From the NCBI GenBank assembly GCA_037953745.1, contig JBAKBP010000195.1:186001-250000 (forward strand): DNA of 64,000 nucleotides, written 5' to 3'. Positions 21,736 to 32,845 of this stretch are shown piece after piece. The number at the start of each line of letters is the position of its first letter. Position 1 is the stretch's first letter. Under the pieces are notes generated by a model, which saw only the letters and a program-made list of their open reading frames with translations, made no database searches and was not told the origin of the DNA. A program made the position numbers and the translations under genes. The stretch is from Lithodes maja. Its lineage: Eukaryota; Arthropoda; Malacostraca; Decapoda; Lithodidae.

Positions 21736-22271
21736 GCTAGCCTATTGTCCTATTGAAAACTAGGCTAAAACATTGCAGATAAGGCTAGGTTATTACTGGT
21801 AACTGGTGTAAGGTGCTAGACTGACGCCGTACCAGAGTGACATGGTAAAGCAGCCCCATATGCCTTATAAATAACCAAAACAGTTAAATCACAACTGTAT
21901 TTCGGTTAGGTTAGGTTAGGTTAAGTTAGTAAATGCAATAGCATTAGCCTACGTCAAAATCAACCGAAATAGAATCGTGGTTAGCGCTCCGGGATCCCTT
22001 GCCTTCTACAAGTCGATCCCATACTTTATCCCACCAAATTATTGTTATTTATAAAAGTTATTTTCTGCATTAGGCCTACTATTATTGTAAGTAGTGGTAG
22101 GTTATGCTCTTTAACGGATAAATCTACAGTTATACTACCCCTATTTTGTAGCTATTCTGTTGGTACTAATGGGTTAATATTATTAGTACATGTAGTAGAC
22201 TTAGTATGGTTTGATGATGCGCGGAAATGTATATTTGACTTGAAATAGATACATTGAAGTATTACAAACCT
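21736..22271. other. Spacer with short TTAGG-type run
   Basis: No gene seen. 21905-21927 is ggttaggttaggttaggtt, four units of the arthropod telomere motif. The rest is AT-rich. Confidence 0.5.
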
Positions 22272-22399
22272 TCGCGAACCCATAAACCGGGAACGTGAGC
22301 TGGGTTTAGACCATCGCGCACCCATAAACAGGGAACGTGAGCTGGGTTTAGACCGTCGCACACCCATAAACAGGGAACATGAGCTGGGTTTAGACCGGT
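22272..22399 (+). repeat. 42-bp tandem repeat, three units
   Basis: Units start at 22272, 22314 and 22356. Each has cccataaac.gggaac.tgag then ctgggtttagacc. Followed within 40 bp by another ggttaggttaggttagg run. Confidence 0.85.
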
Positions 22400-22436
22400 C
22401 GCGAGACAGGTTAGTTTTCGGTTAGGTTAGGTTAGG

Positions 22437-23130
22437 CTAATGCCCAATGTTATTTTAACACCACAAATTTTTGTGATATATTTGAATATAAATATTGAAT
22501 CTATATGGTCTAAAGATCATAAGAAATTTTGTTTTAACCCTCGGCAAAACCTAATAAAAAAGTATGGTACTAAAAAAAAAAATCGTAACAAGTTGTCAAT
22601 ACGGTACTTCCAGTTATCGACAGCTCTAAAGATCATATGGAAATGTGTTAAACCCTCGGAAAAACCTAATATAAAAGTATGGTACTAAAATTTAATTTTC
22701 GTAACAAAAGTTGTCAATACGGTACTTTCCCGTTATCAATGTACAATCAAAGCTGAAGAATGAACAGTAAACACCGTAGACTTCATTGACTTTCACCTTC
22801 GTATAATGACATCCAATTTTTTTTTTTTTATTAACTAAGGGATTAGTACTCAATCAGCGGGGGTGTGGGGGCAGCAGCCCCCACCCATAATACTAGGTTA
22901 GGTTAGGTAAGGTTGTTAGGTTAGGCTAAATGTCTTTTCAAATCACTATCGGGGGGAGGGACGTGTCTCAACATCGATCGATAGGCCTAATGGGGAAAAT
23001 AGGTTTTCCCGAGATTTCTAATTAATTATATACAAACTCTATATATTAATTATATACAAACACTATATATTGATGCAAATGAACAATTTTGTTTATAAAA
23101 AACACTCGGAAAATTTGTGGTATTAAAATA
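22437..23130. repeat. Right arm of large inverted repeat
   Basis: Inverse of 17406-18870 without the Tigger-like insertion. Part is tandemly duplicated inside (22510-22620 versus 22630-22740). Segment 22852-22945 is also inverted relative to 23573-23662, so several inverted copies are stacked. Confidence 0.75.
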
Positions 23131-23392
23131 AAAAAATTCCGGCTAATGTTAAAAATGCTAAAATGTGACGGTCCTCGGTATTAAACAACACTGTATATAA
23201 AATAAAAAATAAAAAATTACCACAAATTACCTGAAAAACTCTTATCTGGTTGGTGATAAATTTATATAAATTTTTGTTTTTTCCAGTTTCCGCGTCTGCT
23301 GAACCATCCGAAAACACGCTAAAAGGAGTGTTTTGAAGGGGGGAGGTGATAGGGGGTAGTGGGGGAGGGGTAGTATAGGCCTAACTGTAGAT
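23131..23392. other. Unassigned spacer
   Basis: AT-rich, no convincing gene. A pyrimidine tract and AG at 23280-23294 resemble an acceptor, but no supported exon follows. Confidence 0.3.
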
Positions 23393-24107
23393 TTACCAAA
23401 AACATTTCTGCAAAATGATTTTTGGTGGCATTAGGCTAGGCCTAGGCCTACTGTAACTAGGCCTATAGGCTATTTACTACGGTAACATTCAAGGAGACTA
23501 CTGCAGGACTCTTCTTCTTCTTCTTATCTCTGACCGGGTATAGGCTATCCTAGTGTTTACTAGCCTATACCCCTTTGAAAGGACATTAGCCTAACCTAAC
23601 AACCTTACCTAACCTATCCTAGTATTATAGGTGGGGGCTGCTGCCCCCACACCCCCGCTTTGACTTAGATTTTTGGTGTATATGTCTGTGAAGTGGGTAT
23701 TTTTCAATTTGTTGATAACGAAAATCCTCCATGCAGACTTAGCCTAGGCTATATGGAGAAAAATATGGCGAATCCCTATTGGTGCCTATTTTCCCTAATA
23801 AATTGTTTCTCATAACGTCGCACTAGTGTCCTTGAATATTATATTTACTAATTAGGCCTAGGCCTAGCCTATTACTGAAACTAGGCCTATCACTTTGTTC
23901 TCAACACACTAGGCCTAGGCCTGGGATCAAGACGTTTCGCTGGCTTTCGCAGCAAGTAACGTGTTGAGAACAAAGTGAAAGGCCTAGTTTCAGTAATAGG
24001 CTAGGCCTAAGTAGTAAATAGCCTATAGGCCTAGGTCTAGTTACAGTAGGCCCGCCTAGGCCTAGCCTAATGCCACCAAAAATCATTTTGCAGAAATGTT
24101 TTTGACA
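23393..24107. repeat. Nested foldback repeat rich in ggcctaggccta
   Basis: The outer arms 23393-23490 and 24008-24107 are inverse copies, from the caaaaatcattttgca word into the ggcctaggccta blocks. An inner pair, about 23861-23916 and 23965-24010, carries cactttgttctcaacac and its inverse. The whole stretch could form a long hairpin. Confidence 0.8.
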
Positions 24108-24971
24108 TAGCCTAGGCCCTGGCTGGCCTAGTCACCCTGCATCAAATTTAAGCATAGGCTAACAACACACATATAGTACTACATACATATAAGTAGGCTA
24201 ATGAGCTTATACGTCCTACTAACCCCACAAACTCTCATGCCTAAGCAATCCTGTTGATAATCTTTGGATCGCGGGACCTCATCTCAAGCACAAGCCTTGC
24301 TAGATTAAATCAGTCGTTCAAAAGCTGCTAGATTATTGTTAGATGGTAATTTATGCCTTATATCGGCATATTATAGCTAGAATATTGATGTAATCTATCG
24401 AATAGTAGTTATACATTAGTCATACGTTTATATTTAATGCCTAGAATTCATATCTAAACGTAAATATCTAACGCTAAATTTAATATAATACAATTAAATG
24501 TAGCGAAGATGTTGCTATATTGACAACACTGCTTCAGAATGTAAACACATGCTTACCATTCGTATTTTTTCCCTTTTAACATTGAAATATTAATGAATGA
24601 AGTTATAAATGGTGAGGATATATATATATATACTTTTGTTTCAAGTGTTATAGATATTTATATATTGATTGTTCTTTAGCTTACGGACCTGCGAAGGGTA
24701 GCGTAATAACAGAGTCCCATTGGCTTGACATTTTGGCCGCAATCTTGATTCCTTTGCGCCATGTATTTGCTTGTACACTCCATTATTAAGCTTATGGCAC
24801 TCACGTGTGTTTATTTATACCCCTTTTATAAGCTATTACTCATTATAGTATATATATCTAACTTTTCCTACCCGGGAACTTAACCCTGCAGGAAAAAAAT
24901 CGCCTCTCAGGGAATTCTGTTAATCTAGGTACTCTATCGTAGCACCACTTTAGGCGATCGGTAATTTGTGC
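24108..24971. other. Unassigned AT-rich spacer
   Basis: Contains a short (TA)n near 24618. A short frame at about 24760-24690 on the minus strand starts ATGGCGCAAAGGAATC and ends at a possible donor, but no similarity was recognized. Confidence 0.3.
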
Positions 24972-25440
24972 GTTTCAGACTATACTGTATAAGGAAGTTG
25001 AAGCCGTAAGCATCGATATTAACCCTCTGAAGATTATTGCGCATTTGACATAGGGGTTGATAATGACTAGGTAGGGTTTTTACTTTGGTAGGTGTTGTAG
25101 TTCCTGTTCCGGTTGAAGATTCTGCGTGGCTGGGTACGGAACCGGGGTCTACTGGGTTGGGGCTTGCCGGAAGGGTAGGTGGGTCTGTTGTTGAAGGATG
25201 AGGCTGGGTAGGCATTCTTGGAGTTTTGGTGGTCGGGTTGCTGCGGGTGTGTGGGAAACTTCTTGATTGCAGCGATTTGGGTGGGTGCTTCTGTGCGCAC
25301 GGCCAAAATACGTGGATCGTGATGAGATCTTTTTTGTATCCGACGAAATTGTGCACACGGAAATGGTCTTGGATATGCTGGAGTTCTGCTACAAGGTTTG
25401 GGGGGTTAGGGTGACTAGCATAATGATCTACCTAGAGTGG
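24972..25440 (-). pseudogene. Possible coding remnant of a mobile element behind a MITE-F end
   Basis: 24972-25020 matches the end of the foldback MITE-F (aaggaagttgaagccgtaa). On the minus strand a broken frame reads LVAELQHIQDHFRVHNFVGY, then a proline/asparagine/arginine-rich stretch (RIFNRNRNYNTYQSKNPT). It needs frame changes and has no catalytic motif. It may be a gag-like or ORF1-like fragment; I do not recognize it. Confidence 0.35.
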
Positions 25441-25538
25441 CAAGCAGTCTAGATGTAATGCCCTCGAAAATATCCCGCAACCCCAATAATGTACTACCCG
25501 AGTTGACGTCAGGTATAGTGTAAAATAGTCGTTGATGG

Positions 25539-26158
25539 TGTAAAGTCAGTGAAAATAGGTTAGTCTAAACAGACCTCGGATGCGGAAATACCCTGAGCAG
25601 AACAGGCCAAGTGGGATACCTCTATTGGTCTAGGTAAGGTACCTGCCTCACACCCAAGGGTCGAGAGTTCGTGCCCCCACCAGAGCATGATATTTTCGTG
25701 AGGCTATTTCCGCATTTAACGAAGTTTAGGTGTGCTGGTTAAATTGTTCAGATGGTTTGAGAGTAAGATCGGAGCTCCATAAATCCTCTTTCGGGTATGG
25801 TGTAAAAACCGATCCCCACAGGGCAAGGAAGAGGATAGGAGAGAGCAGGGAGTGTTGTGAGACTCGATTGGGTTGGGTTGTGGAGTTGCCAGCCGCCCAA
25901 GCGAGTTGCCAACTGGGCAGTTTGTAGGTGCGTGTAGCATCGCTCAGCGAAGTTGACTCACCATTCCCGTTCATCTCTCTGACGGACTCTCGGTCGATTC
26001 GGCTCAAGCTTGTTCCTCTCTGTTCGGAGCTTTCGCTTCCCGGAAGGTGAAGTAGTGTAAAGTCAGTGAAAATAGGTTAGTCTAAACAGACCTCGGATGC
26101 GGAAATACCCTGAGCCGAACAGGCCAAGTAGGATATCTCTATTGGTCTAACTGGTAAT
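25539..26158 (+). repeat. Satellite-like repeat U, forward copies
   Basis: A unit of about 515 bp (25539-26053) starting tgtaaagtcagtgaaaatag is followed head-to-tail by the start of a second unit (26054-26158). Each unit contains a tRNA-Val-like stretch (TGGTCTAactGGTAAGG, GCCTCACACCC, AGAGTTCGTGCCC). At about 26158 the array flips orientation. Confidence 0.75.
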
Positions 26159-26550
26159 GTGGGGATCGGTTTTTACACCTTATCCGAAAGAGGATTTATG
26201 GAGCTCCGATCTTACTCTCAACCATCTGAACAATTTAACCAGCACACCTAAACTTCGTTAAATGCGGAAATATCCTCACGAAAATATCATGCCCTGGTGG
26301 GGGCACGAACTCTCGACCCTTGGGTGTGAGGCAGGCACCTTACCAGTTAGACCAATAGAGATATCCCACTTGGCCTGTTCGGCTCAGGGTATTTCCGCAT
26401 CCGAGGTCTGTTTAGGTTAGCCTACTTTCACTGACTTTACACTACTTCACCTTCCGGGAAGCGAAAGCTCCGAACAGAGAGGAACGAACAGAGAGGAACA
26501 AGCTTGAGCCGAATCGACCGAGAGTCCGTCAGAGAGATGAACGGGAATGG

Positions 26551-28392
26551 TGTGACGCATGTCGAGTATGAGCATGCTGTACAGAACGCCCAGTCAGGCC
26601 CCACCCTCGCTAGGATCGTCAGGGCAGGAACTTTGGCTGTAGTCTGTGTAGAGTTTCCTAACTCAGTTTATGTGAACCGTTGTACTATAAGTATTATCAT
26701 TATGTATTTTGTTTTCTTCTAAGTCAACGAGTTCTATTTTATATCATTAGATATAAGTATTGTGTGTGGGATTTATATATATATAATGATGCGAAGAGAG
26801 AGAGAGTTATGTAACGGAGGACAGTGTGCGCGCCACGAGGTGTGTAGGCCTCACTCCCTCCTCCCTCCTTCCCCCCTCCCTCCCCCCTCATCAAGAGCGT
26901 GGGAATCCTTTGTCGATCCCAGATTGAGAGAGCGAATGTGACGTCATGATTGCCGTTATGCTCGCTACGGGGCCGAGTATAAAAAGGGAGGTCTCGCCAT
27001 TTTTAGATCAGAACTCATCAGGCAAAGCGACCTCTCATATCCCTTGCAACTATCCATATTCTTCCGACTGATGTGAACTTTCTCTACTCTCTGAACAGCC
27101 TATCTTCTTCTCTTCTCGTCCCTGTTTATAACCTCAATGACCCCTTTGGTGCAGATTTAGTCAGCCAAAGTATTATCGCTTGAGTTCTCACGAGATAAGT
27201 GCCTGTTAGATAGCCTATTTTTGGAAGGGTTAACTAGAATAGGATTGATTGATGTTTGTTGCACTCGTATATGTATTTCCCTGTGTACTATTATTCATGT
27301 TCCTGTTTTCTGCTGGTTTAGGTAATGCTAGACTGGGATAGGGTTCCTCGAGTTGTGATTTCCTATGAGTGCTAGGTTGGTTGAACCAGCACAATTGCAA
27401 CGGAGACGTGGGAAGCCTAGGGGGTCTTTTTGATTGTGTACCGTGGGAGTTTAGCACTGTGTTGCGAGTGAGGGCTTTTGCCTGTGCCACCCAACACTGT
27501 GCTATCTCATTTGCTTGACTTTGAGAGGATCGCCAGGAGAGAACCAGATACTAGTGATCTGGATCTCTCAAGAGAGCATCCCGTCAATTACCGTAATTTG
27601 GCCGCACAGTCTTAAGGACCTCGCTAGGCTACGAGCCGCTTGCTCAGCCATTGTCTCTTAACCTTAGATATCCCAGCTAGACTTTGCTCGACCAGCAGAT
27701 ACAGTATAGTATTGAAGCTTCTCCTTATGTATATTATTGTTTAAGCACTATTGATTTCATGTGTGGCACGCTTAGCTACTTCAGAGATTAGTGGCCCACG
27801 AGCACAATCTTAGTAGGCTATTGCTAGTGCATTGTCGGAGTACTTCTTCTTAATGTTTGCCATATCCTATTGCTTATTCTTATAATTCTTCTTATGTCAA
27901 TTTAAAGCCTTTAATTACCAGTGAGTTATTCATTAAATTGCTGTTCAAAATCCGATACTTACTTCTTATGAGTATTCGAGAAGCATCTAACTTATCAGAA
28001 GATTCCTTGCTTGATGCTCGAGGACTATTGTTTAACGTAACGTAATAGTGCCGATCCGAAGTAGAGGGTGGAGGACTTCTTAAGTTCTTAGTTCAAGGGT
28101 GGATTACTTCGGCTTCGGCCAACACTATTCTTTAGTGTTGTAGTACTTTCTTCTTTGTTTGATTGTTGACCAGACTAGATAACTCCCGTCTTGTTATTAG
28201 TCTGTTGTGTGAAACGCTAGTACCGAGTTCTTGTATACCCCGTTATAGCAGATAGAACTCTGGAGGGTAGTGGCGTTTTTTTGTTCGGCTGGCAGTACTC
28301 TGGGGTTGGGATCGTGTGTTTCCGTTGTGGCAGCGAGCCATACTCGAGTCCTGTGTAAGAGCCCTAGTGTACCCGAGTGCCCGGTCGTAACA
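26551..28392 (+). repeat. 5' LTR
   Basis: 1842 bp, TG...CA boundaries. Unusually long compared with the 4.45-kb interior. Contains a core promoter near 26978. Confidence 0.92.
26978..27011 (+). promoter_or_regulatory. LTR core promoter: TATA box and initiator-like site
   Basis: tataaaaa at 26978 follows a GC-rich gggccgag. An arthropod-type initiator (aTCAGAac) lies 32 bp downstream at about 27008-27012. The same arrangement is at 33273 in the 3' LTR. Confidence 0.65.
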
Positions 28393-28394
28393 AA

Positions 28395-28412
28395 TGGCGA
28401 CCTTGCTTAGGA
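28395..28412 (+). other. Candidate primer binding site
   Basis: TGGCGACCTTGCTTAGGA starts two bases after the 5' LTR. TGGCGACC starts are common among gypsy-group primer binding sites; the matching tRNA was not determined. Confidence 0.6.
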
Positions 28413-28607
28413 TTTTGTGAACAGTATAATTTTTTGCAGAGTTGTACAACATTTGTTTGTTCGTACTTTAGCGTACATATTGAAGAATATTTTTTTTTTG
28501 TAAGGCAATTAGGAGAGCATTTAAGAGACTCCAGTTAATTTAGTAATTAGTGCTTACATAAGGGAGTTTAACACTTTTGTCTCGAGAATTTTTTGGTGAA
28601 CTTCAGT

Positions 28608-31600
28608 ATGTCGGGCCCTAGTACTGAAGAGGAGCGAGAGATGCTAAGTGAGGAGGTGCCGTTAGTAACTAGTGAGGAGGATGCTAGACTTTTTGTGAGT
28701 AAGCAGTACCACGTGACGGAGGAGAGGCTGACTGGGGTGAATGTTTATGGCTTGCACCTGATAGCCAAGGTTTTGGGTCTATCCAATGTAGGAGGAATGT
28801 CCAAGGGGGAGCTGATTTCCTGGGTGTTGCGTGGGCGACATGGGGTTTCGGAGGAGAGGGCGTTTGGGGGGGTTCCTCCCCAGATCCCCTCTCACTCGAC
28901 TCCCACAGTGCCGTCCACTCAGTTGCCGGAGGTTAGCACTCTCCCACAGAGGGATGAGAATTGGAAGATTGGAGTGCCCTCGGGCGGTGCGTATGGTGGT
29001 TCCCCAGTTCTTGCCCCCCCTCCTTCAGTAGTGGCAGCTCCCTCTTCCGGCCTGTCTCCTGAGATGATATTTAAACTCGAGCTTGCTAAAATTGAGATTG
29101 AGGCTAGGAAGCAGGAGAAGGAGATTGAGGCTGAGACCAGGAGGCGGGAGGATGAGACTAGGAAGCAGGAGATTGAGTCTAGGAAGCAGGAGAAGGAGAT
29201 TGAGGCTGAGATTAGGAGGCACGAGGCTGAGCTTAGGTACGACTCAGAGAAATATTGTGCTCAAATAGATTTAGATAAGACTCGTGCAGAGTCGACAGGG
29301 ATTCGGATGGGCCGTGAGGGCCAAGTAAGAGAACAGTCCTTGTCTCACTTAATCAAATTGGTGCCGGCATTTAGTGAAACTGAAGTCACAGAATTTTTTA
29401 ATCGTTTTGAGAAGAAGTGTAGGGAGCATAATTGGCCTGAAGAGAAGTGGGCAGCTCTAGTCTCCTCAAGACTTACGGGTAAGGGTCTGAAGGCTTATGA
29501 TGCACTGCCTTTAGAGTCTTGCATTGACTACCCAGTATTGAAGAGAGCTGTCCTACGGGCATACGAGTTGCAACCAGAAACATATCGATTGAAGTTTCGG
29601 GGTGTTACAAAGACTAGGGAGGCGACCTTTCTTGAACATGCCCGGGACTTAAAAGATGCACTTGCTAACTGGACACGTTCTGAGAAAGCTGAGACGGCCG
29701 AACAGTTGACTGAGCTGTTTCTGCTCGAGCAGTTTTATAAGTGTACTGGTGCAGATATGACTTTAACTATTAAAGAAAAGAACCCTAAAACTCTACAGGA
29801 GGCAGCTGAGATGGCTGACCTCCGGCTATCATTAATTCGTGGGTGCGGGTCTGCCCAGCGTAGTGAGGCAGGTAACAAGGGGCGTGACACCCCACCCCCC
29901 CGAGTTAGTGATATACATTATGCAAACAAGTACAAGAGCTATGATACCAAGACTGACCACAAGACTAACACCGTCCCATTTAAGAAGGGGCCGGGCCCTT
30001 CCCAGTACCAAGGGAAGCCCAGAGGGGAGTTGGAGTGTTATCTTTGTCATGAAAAGGGGCACTTTGCAAGAGTCTGTCCTAGCAAACCACCTACAGCAGC
30101 TGTGTCTTTGGCCTGCAACATTGGTGTGTCTCCGAAGTCTTCTGAGTTTGCCCGGGGCAGTTCGTCAGAGGCTGAGGCACAGCCAATGCAGAAACACCTG
30201 AGAGGCTCGAACCCTGCTCAGGATGTTTTTTGCGACCATAGAGGACGGGGTTGCGTGATGTGGGCGGGGCGCAAGCATGGAGTAGAGGTCTTGCGTGATA
30301 CAGGTGCCTCCCAGACTCTGATGAACAATTTGACTGGCTACCCTATAAATGCGGCTCGGGTGGTAGTGGTGCAGGGTATTAATGCAACTCGGTCATACCC
30401 GCTGGTGCGGTTGGAGTTGGAGGTGGATGGTGTGGCACGTGAATTGGATGTTGGGATTGTGGAGAAACTGCCAGTGGAGGGCGTCGACCTTCTTCTCGGC
30501 AACGACTTTGCAATGCCCGCTTCTGAGGTTCTACCCTTAGTCGTTGCCGAGAGGCCAGCCGACGTGAGTAGGGAAGAGCGAGAGTGTGTCGAGCGGTGCC
30601 AGGCACAACCCATGGCGTGTGCTGTCACCCGGGCTCGGACAGCTAAAGTGTCACAGCCTAGTCCTCCGTCTTCCGACCAGCAGAGGAACGATCAACAGGA
30701 GGAGGCTAAAGCTGGAGTTGGTTTTAAGAGTTTTGACTCGGCGGCTCTCCTGGTTGATTCAGTATTAGCACCTATGTTAGAGTCTGGAGAGGCCCCAGGA
30801 CCTGTCACAGCTAGTGAGGAGGTAGGGCCGGAAGAGACTCAGAGGCAGCAACGTTACACACAGAGAGAAAAAAGGGTTGCTCAGTTGGAGGATCCGGAAG
30901 TTCAGAAGTGTGGTAATGGTGCTGTCGAGATTAAACACGAGGACGGGGAAGCATGTCATGTGAACCTGGTGGAGGAGTTTGTGAGGCAACCACCTGCGCA
31001 GCCTACTGTCCCTGCGTTGGTCTGCCGCGGCCAAGGTGGAGAAGGAGAGGGGGGCAGTAGGGCACAGGTGGAGGAGAGTAGGGATTGTCATGTCTCGGCG
31101 AAGCAGTGGGCGGGGGACACGAGTCTGGTGGCTGTGGAAGCGCTAGAGCACCTGTCTGAGCAGCAGTGTGCAGCACTCCAGCACCAGCTCGGTTCATACC
31201 CCACTGGTCGTGCCGAGCCCCTGAGTCTCACAACTCGGGCGGTGCGAGATGTTCCGCAGGCAGGTCATGTGACTGTTAAAAGACCGTTAGCCTCGTTGTT
31301 TCGGTGGTTTAAGGTGGGCGACGAGGCCTTGGCATGGTTGCCAGGTCAGGGTCGACCCATGGCTGCCAAGGGTGGTGGTCAAAAGGAGGACATTGAGCAG
31401 ATTGGTAGGGTCGGCTGTGGTATCGCAGTGCCCGGTCGTCACATAGCCTCCCAATGCTGCTCTAGTCTAATGCAACAGCCCTACCATAGACCGACTGTAT
31501 CTGGCCATGTCGCTGAAAGCGGTGATGCTGCGCAGGCAGATGTCGTCACAAGGAATGCGGGGGTGCGCATGTACGGTATCGGCGGGGAAGCCTTAGCAAT

Positions 31601-32351
31601 AATGAACTGTGGGAGTGACTGCACGGGTGGTACTGATTGTCCCTCTCATGACCTGGCTGTTCTAGGGACGAAGGTGGAGAAGGAGGGAGACTACAGGTTA
31701 GAAGCTGCGGTCTCGGCTGGGTTGTGGGAGGGCACAAGGCATGTTGTTCGTGGAGACAGTGCAAGGCAGTTATTTACTAGGCTATGGCAGTACTTTCGCA
31801 TGTTTGTTGCTTCTCCAGGCCTGAGGTACGGGGTAGAATCCGACATGCAGGCTGGAGATAGTGCAAGGCTCAGTTTAATTCCCTGCCGTATAAATCCTGC
31901 TCGACAGCCTATGGTGCAAGCAGAGCTGGATTACGTGTGGACGAAGGATCTGAGGGATAAGGAATGTCGTGAGTGGTCGTTGCGTGTAACTTTGTCCGAG
32001 CGCGCTAAAGAGGTATGTGGTTTTGTTGTGGACGGGAGTACCTACCAGTGCAATGTTATGCCCTACGGACTTAAGAATGCACCAGCAACGTGTCAGAGCC
32101 TGATGAATGAAAGTGAAAAGGACAATGATGCGCTGGGGCATTTCGAGATCTATGTTCCAGCCTATGGTCCGGTCGGTGTAGTTTACCCAGATCATTACCC
32201 TCTCAAGATCTTGGACCCGTTTCACAATCGGAATATGAGGCTGACCAGGTGGTCACTAAGGTTATTGGTATATAACCTGGACATAAGCCATATTGCCGGT
32301 TGTGACAACGAGGTTGCATGTGGTCGTTCAGGGGTATATGATCCTGGGTAA
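28608..32351 (+). CDS. Gag-protease polyprotein with rearranged pol remnants, single 1247-codon ORF
   Basis: Structural and protease protein of the LTR element. The first ATG of the frame is at 28608. Order: charged coiled coil (about 153-215, RKQEKEIEAE repeats), gag capsid-like region (about 240-410), CCHC zinc knuckle CYLCHEKGHFARVC (about 477-490), aspartic protease with DTGASQT (about 564-570) and a VDLLLGNDF flap-side segment. Later parts look like scattered pieces of pol: HVNLVEEFV (784) and FKVGDEALAWLPGQGRP (901) resemble post-integrase sequence, LSEQQCAALQHQL (850) and INPARQPMVQAELDYV (1092) the protease-RT linker, VMPYGLKNAPATCQSLMN (1150) an RT core piece, and YPDHYPLKIL to WSLRLLVYNLDISHI (1192-1230) RNase H. 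YxDD and integrase are absent. No stops in over 3.7 kb suggests selection or youth. Confidence 0.85.
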   Translation: MSGPSTEEEREMLSEEVPLVTSEEDARLFVSKQYHVTEERLTGVNVYGLHLIAKVLGLSNVGGMSKGELISWVLRGRHGVSEERAFGGVPPQIPSHSTPTVPSTQLPEVSTLPQRDENWKIGVPSGGAYGGSPVLAPPPSVVAAPSSGLSPEMIFKLELAKIEIEARKQEKEIEAETRRREDETRKQEIESRKQEKEIEAEIRRHEAELRYDSEKYCAQIDLDKTRAESTGIRMGREGQVREQSLSHLIKLVPAFSETEVTEFFNRFEKKCREHNWPEEKWAALVSSRLTGKGLKAYDALPLESCIDYPVLKRAVLRAYELQPETYRLKFRGVTKTREATFLEHARDLKDALANWTRSEKAETAEQLTELFLLEQFYKCTGADMTLTIKEKNPKTLQEAAEMADLRLSLIRGCGSAQRSEAGNKGRDTPPPRVSDIHYANKYKSYDTKTDHKTNTVPFKKGPGPSQYQGKPRGELECYLCHEKGHFARVCPSKPPTAAVSLACNIGVSPKSSEFARGSSSEAEAQPMQKHLRGSNPAQDVFCDHRGRGCVMWAGRKHGVEVLRDTGASQTLMNNLTGYPINAARVVVVQGINATRSYPLVRLELEVDGVARELDVGIVEKLPVEGVDLLLGNDFAMPASEVLPLVVAERPADVSREERECVERCQAQPMACAVTRARTAKVSQPSPPSSDQQRNDQQEEAKAGVGFKSFDSAALLVDSVLAPMLESGEAPGPVTASEEVGPEETQRQQRYTQREKRVAQLEDPEVQKCGNGAVEIKHEDGEACHVNLVEEFVRQPPAQPTVPALVCRGQGGEGEGGSRAQVEESRDCHVSAKQWAGDTSLVAVEALEHLSEQQCAALQHQLGSYPTGRAEPLSLTTRAVRDVPQAGHVTVKRPLASLFRWFKVGDEALAWLPGQGRPMAAKGGGQKEDIEQIGRVGCGIAVPGRHIASQCCSSLMQQPYHRPTVSGHVAESGDAAQADVVTRNAGVRMYGIGGEALAIMNCGSDCTGGTDCPSHDLAVLGTKVEKEGDYRLEAAVSAGLWEGTRHVVRGDSARQLFTRLWQYFRMFVASPGLRYGVESDMQAGDSARLSLIPCRINPARQPMVQAELDYVWTKDLRDKECREWSLRVTLSERAKEVCGFVVDGSTYQCNVMPYGLKNAPATCQSLMNESEKDNDALGHFEIYVPAYGPVGVVYPDHYPLKILDPFHNRNMRLTRWSLRLLVYNLDISHIAGCDNEVACGRSGVYDPG

Positions 32352-32845
32352 ATTGACACACGGGTAGCCTCCTGCTTTGGTTTGAGTAGTATTTTGCGCT
32401 TGGTGCTTGTTGGCTCGCGGTTGTAGCCCAGCGTATTGGGTCGTAAAGCAGGAGTTGAGCGTTTGGTATAGAAGAAAAATAGGCTGCCCTTATAGTGCAG
32501 CCGGAAAAAACATATTAAAATATAAAAATCATATAAAAACTCTTTCTTTTTGATGAAGATAATTGTATAAGTTTGTCATAGCCTATAAAGTGTTTGAGTA
32601 GTCCACGAACTATCAAACGGCTGAGCTGTTGTAAGCTCGCTCTGGGAGCATGATATTATGTCTTTTACTATTGTTGGGAGGAGTTATGAAATGTGATTTT
32701 TTTTTTTTTTTTTTTTATAAGATGTGTTTTAGTGATAAACTCAGCGTTGTTTTAGTGCCATGCGGTCGCTGGGTGTGAGGGGTTTGATGGGGTTCTGTAT
32801 ATCAGATTTTAGCTCAGGGTTGAGCAAGTAAAATCTTGGGGGAGG
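32352..32845 (+). other. 3' untranslated interior of the LTR element with polypurine tract
   Basis: About 490 bp without an ORF, including a T-run at 32698-32716. It ends in the purine tract cttgggggagg (32835-32845) that abuts the 3' LTR and would prime plus-strand synthesis. Confidence 0.75.

Noticed and set aside
24690..24765. Possible first exon on the minus strand (ATGGCGCAAAGG... with a gtccgt donor)
   Set aside because: Weak donor, no similarity recognized, and no partner exon in phase.
27230..27490. ORFs inside the LTRs (86, 62 and 69-82 codons, duplicated at 33525 and 34152)
   Set aside because: Present in both LTRs only because the LTRs are identical; no domain, and LTR function explains the sequence.
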